64,000 bases of DNA from assembly GCA_019155185.1 (NCBI GenBank), contig CM032813.1, positions 10,442,645 to 10,506,644 of the forward strand, read 5' to 3'. The notes beneath the pieces are model-generated. The model made no database searches. It saw nothing but the letters and a program-made list of their open reading frames with translations, and was not told the DNA's origin. This document shows positions 59,486-64,000 of this stretch, piece by piece (position 1 is the stretch's first letter; every line of letters begins with the position of its first letter). The translations under genes were made by a program, and so were the position numbers. Source of the DNA: Beaufortia kweichowensis. Taxonomy: Eukaryota; Chordata; Actinopteri; Cypriniformes; Gastromyzontidae.

Positions 59486-62400
59486 TTTAAGTAGTAAGAA
59501 ATACAACAATATTAATGTTTATTATTTTTATTGTTGCCATTATATTTATTCTTATGATAGCTATCGGTTACACATTATGTAGCTGATGTAAATGTTCTTG
59601 TCTCCATGCCATCCCTTACTGGTTAATGTCAGTGTTTGTCTATGGTGAAACTTATGTCTGATTAGTGAAAAATGTGGTTTTACTCACAGTTACTCTATAG
59701 CTTTCAAGTTTTTTTATAAAATACCCTCAAACACACACTCAAAAACACTCTGACCTACCAAGATGTCACAAAGCCTGCACAAAGAATCTTACCCCCTCTT
59801 CCTATTTACTTTTGCTCTGTCCCATAGTTTCGTCCTAGTTCTCATTATCCCAATGCTACAGTGTCTGTTGTCACCTGCCCCACCTCAAGGTCTGTCTCCC
59901 CCCTCAGCTTGGATCTTAGAGGACGCCATCACCAAATCCTTTATTTAGCTCCAACCTTCACAAACATTTCTCCTTCTTGCACAAGCAGAGACGAGGGTGA
60001 AAGCTGGCCTGCACTGGCAGACCCTGAGTCATGTGGTAATTATAGCTGTGCACCAAAACAAAGCAAAATTATTACCCATAATGCCATTTACAAACATTAG
60101 CAGAGCTTCAGGGCATTTCAGTGCCTCGGTGTAAGCCTCAGCTCACCTTGTAAAGTACACATGACTGGATTATTCTTAAGAATACAAAAACAAGGGTAAC
60201 ATATGAAATCTTTATCAAAGAAAAATCTATACAGAAATTCTCTAAATCTCATCTAATCCCTTCATCAATAAAACTCAGTGTTCAAAAGCTCTGCAGATCA
60301 CTAATGACTTACAGTCAAACCTTATATAAACACACCAGACCCAACAACCGACAAATGATTAAAAGACAGATGCATAAAACTTGCAAAGTTATGACCTTAC
60401 TATTGGATGTGCAATGAAATGGCAGAAATACAGGCAATAAAAGTTTAAGAAAGTGGAACCCAATTAAAATTCAGGATCTTTTATTAGTTTTCAATCCCAG
60501 AGGATTCTGGTTATCATGAGGAGACTGTATATAACGAATGAACCGAGTTTAATTTAGACGTGCGAATGCACACAATCTATTTTCATGTAATCAAAACTCG
60601 GAAAAAACACTGCAGCATTTCAATTATTTCGTTACAGCGGCTTGTATTTTTGTTACGCAAAATACGATCTGATTAAAACCTGAAAAGCAAAACAATGTCA
60701 TGGGGTGTTTTCAACAGGCATTTCAAATCATATTCAAAATGAAACATTAATACCTACTCAGATTACTGCTCTGTTCACATTTCGTTTCATTGCTTGACAC
60801 AGGTGCAACAGTGCAAAAAAATAAAACCTTGCCTCTACATATCAAACTGTGACTGTAAAAACATTTCAACATCCAAAAATTGCCAACACATATTTAGTCT
60901 TTAGAGCAACACTGCATAATTTTCAGGCACCTTTTGCCTAATAATTAAGTTTTCGGTTGCAAAATAAAGGCTGGATGTGGTCCGTAGGTGACATAAGTGT
61001 GGTCTATAATGCAGCGCTTACTCAACAAAAACACAGATCTTGTAAAAGAGCCAGTGGTAAATGCTTAGAAGAGCAACCAAGGGTCACACTCAAGCCACAA
61101 ATCCAATGGGATTTTCAGCACAAGCCGAAGGCTACACTACACATCTGGGCTTGCCGAGTTCCAAACAAAACAAGAATGATGCTCGGTTTCCCGGCAACAA
61201 CTCCGCTCAGCACATCAGTCATCCGCAAGAGTCATGATACGTAAACAACGCTTCTCTTTCTGCCCTTAAGTCTTTTTTATTTTGACCTTGACCCCAGAAG
61301 CTCCATAAATCAAAGAGTCTTACGTTACAGTCGAAGTAATAGATTGTCCTATGCATTTAGAATGTGCGATCCATTAAAACACAATTTAGTCTATGCGTAT
61401 TCCTCAAAACAAGAGAAAGTGCCAGTCATCAGTTTTGTAGAAAGAGTCAGATTTGCTCCCCGGGGTTTCCGCTGAGATTGATGAGCAGAAAGATTAACAC
61501 TTCATTTGCAGTCTCTACTGAGATACCGTGTCCATTAGAAGATGCAGAAAAACAAGCTTTTTATAAAGTCACTTTGGATGGCCAAGGATTGAAATGCCAT
61601 GACAAAATGTACTTTTTTTACGAAGTAAATTTTTTATCAATTCACACAATGTCAATCATAAAAAAAGGACAATTATCTGAAAAAAGCGAGAACAAACTCA
61701 ACTAGGATGAAAGCAGATAAAAAAAAAAACCGTACAAATGAGTATGAATCATAGTTGCAGTGGCACGAGATTGGGTTGGAAATTCTGCTGCAAAAAAGGT
61801 TAAACTAGATGGTTTGCTTGTCTTCTTTGCTGGTTTTAGGAGTTTTGACCAACAACTGGCTGACCAGCTAAATCAATTCAACCCCAGTTTGGCCCATTTA
61901 CACTGCCTTTTCTTGCAGGGATGTCACATGTAAGAAACAGCAGAAAAAGAAAACCAGCAGCACAAAGAATTAAGAGTTCCTCCTACAGTAGGACTATGTG
62001 CGAGTATGTGTGTGCTAGTAATACAGAAGCCCTCGGGCATCAGTCAATGGCTGCCGACACATCATCCATTAGAGCCCAATCACGTTGAGGTTCCACACCA
62101 TCTATCAAGCCACGCTCTTTCTCCCCTCCTACAATTAGTATTGTTCTGAGTCCCAGCCTCCCTCCCGGCCCCGCGCCGCCCGTCTCCCCGATGCCATATC
62201 GCCCTGATGAATGCACCTCTCTCGCCTCCATTGATTTCTCTTCAGACTCAGGTCCTTTGTTTGATTTGCTAAGTACCGAAGTGCGATGACTGAGGTGTTA
62301 CACAAATTTCCCTCCCTCCAGCTTCCTCGTCCCCGGATATCTCGTGCCTACCCCTGTACCCCCCCGAAGGCACGGCTCTACTCGGCTAGAGATTATTTTT

Positions 62401-63564
62401 CACACTGTAAACACTGCGATCTATAAAGTCGTGAACTTCAGCCAACGTTCTGGCCCGTGGCCTCCCGCCTTACGCTCAAACAAGACAAGCAAAAGGTTGT
62501 CTTCTTTAACAGGACAAATACAGTTTGTCAATATCCGTGTGGGGAAAAACGACAATGAGGCCAGACCTGTATTTTAAATCCGAGTCGAACCCCCTTCCTT
62601 TTAATTTTCTCTCAAGTATTTCCAACAAGGACTTGGAAACAGACAGCATGCCAGCTTAAAATGTCCCACACTGCATAAAGACCTTGGAGATTTGAGTCAT
62701 GAGAGTGGTACAAGAGAAACGAATGCAATAAAAAACTTGCAAAAAAGGTCATACGCCAACCTGATGACGCAATAGTGCTAAATGGCTCCTTGTTGCTAAC
62801 AACATATGTAACCAGTGACAATTCAGGTCCCTTGCAGAGCATCGGCTCACATGATGAGCAGAGCGAATCCAGCGGGGGGAATGAGCCTTAAGGCACTCCT
62901 ACAATATCCCAACCCACTAAATATGGATCATTACACAAGCGTTTATGATCTCATTTCTCCTCTCTCTTCTCGAAGGCCCACAGACACTAATCAATTTGTG
63001 TGGCTTCTTTTGATCTGTCGTCGCTGTTTATGGATGCTGTTGGCATGTACGAGGCTTGATTGAAATCCCAGGCCAAATATCAGCAAGGGTTGACATGTTC
63101 ATCTGGGTTCGCCGTTTGAAGACGCTCCACACAAGCTTATTAAGGATGGGGTGTGTGTTCTCGTGAACATGCTTTTGTGTGTGTGTGTAGTTCCCCAAGA
63201 AGTAGAGGAAAATTACTAATGCATTCGGCACACTGTGAGGCGTCTCTTCAGGGAAAGAGGACTGTGGGAGGAGAATGACAAACCAATGTGACAAATAAAG
63301 AGCATAGAATATAGAGGGAAAGGTGAAGGGGGGTCATTCTACAAAACGGGTGCTGTTGGTGTCCCTTATGCACACGTGTATAAACATAACTAATGACTAA
63401 ACATAACTAATTGACCAGCTGATCTCAACTTATCTCATGTATTTTATATTGACACTTTTATAAACTCACATTTAAAAGTCTACTTTTATATTTTTCATAT
63501 GTTGTTTGTTCTTTTCTTTCGAATGAAAACAAAAAAAATGGAAATAAATGCTAGCATTTTGTCT

Positions 63565-63856
63565 TTAACCCGATAACTGTCAATGCAGAGTATACACATG
63601 AAAATGTACTGAAATTTTTTAATAATAGATATTTTTTCAAACATTAAAAAATTTTTTTATTTTGAGGTCTATTTATAACTAACAGTAACATTAACATTTT
63701 AAAAAAAATTATGTTTATGAATATTTGTCAAATATTTCACCTTGAGTCTTATATCTTTCCATTATTTTATAGTTTGTCACGATTAGATTAAAATTCAACT
63801 ATAAAATATTAAAGTGAATTAGAAATTCCTGAGGAATAGTAACAGTTAACAGGTTA
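63565..63856. mobile_element. Partial CTGTTAACTGTCACCG-family element
   Basis: TTTAACCCGATAACTGTCAA at the left is followed by GTATACACATGAAAATGTAC. The right end is TCCTGAGGAATAGTAACAGT followed by TAACAGGTTAA. TAGTTTGTCACGATTAGATT matches 29053-29496. An internal deletion makes it about 290 bp. Confidence 0.65.
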
Positions 63857-64000
63857 ATGTGTTTTTGAATAGTTTTATTTCATGATTTTTGTGTCCAGGT
63901 TATTCATCAACCCTGTTACCATCATATAACTGCCAGTTATTATAGTAAACTCCTTCATAAATAAAAATATACATTTGAAAACCAACCCTGTTTCCATACT

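Overview
The window looks like intronic sequence from a ray-finned fish, most likely a cyprinid (zebrafish/carp group). It is AT-rich and full of microsatellites. It carries many copies of short palindromic DNA-transposon families, including the one with AGGGATAGTTCACCC ends, plus V-SINE-type elements and Tc1-like relics, all of which I associate with cyprinid genomes. There are no operons, phage or CRISPR features.

The main gene lies on the minus strand and fills most of the window. Ten coding exons run from 46793 down to about 1083 and encode a central part of the ectodomain of receptor-type protein tyrosine phosphatase gamma (ptprg; one of the fish paralogues). In order they encode the carbonic-anhydrase-like domain (46793 to about 10950), the fibronectin type III domain (5571 to 2310), a short linker (2220-2171) and the long acidic, glycosylation-rich juxtamembrane spacer (1863-about 1083). 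All ten have AG acceptors and GT donors, and the codon phases agree across all nine internal junctions, giving 1971 nt (657 codons). The signal-peptide exon and the next exon must lie beyond 64000. The transmembrane segment and both phosphatase domains must lie before position 1. The carbonic-anhydrase-like domain lacks two of the three zinc-binding histidines, so it should act as a binding domain and not as an enzyme.

Inside the large 5' intron (46794-64000 and beyond), on the plus strand, sits the C-terminal part of a second gene: two spliced coding segments (54845-54934 and 55525-55833) with polyadenylation signals. They resemble the C terminus of a large fish family often labelled SAMD3-like. 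The fragment lies between terminal-repeat-like ends flanked by TA at 53038 and 56655, so it may have been moved by a transposon.

The remaining introns hold transposon remnants and simple repeats. The best-defined element is a 1548-bp foldback element at 33765-35312, with roughly 540-bp nearly identical inverted arms, a 154-bp internal tandem repeat and a 6-bp target duplication (GACTAC). Several 200-230-bp palindromic elements with clean TA duplications are at 26420-26636, 40000-40206 and 45453-45678. A few repeat-free, better-mixed stretches (about 30100-30450, 41925-42300, 43380-43700, 61980-62330) could be conserved regulatory elements, but this cannot be shown from one sequence. I found no complete novel biological system; the gene fragment at 53-56.6 kb and the foldback element are the parts most worth a second look.
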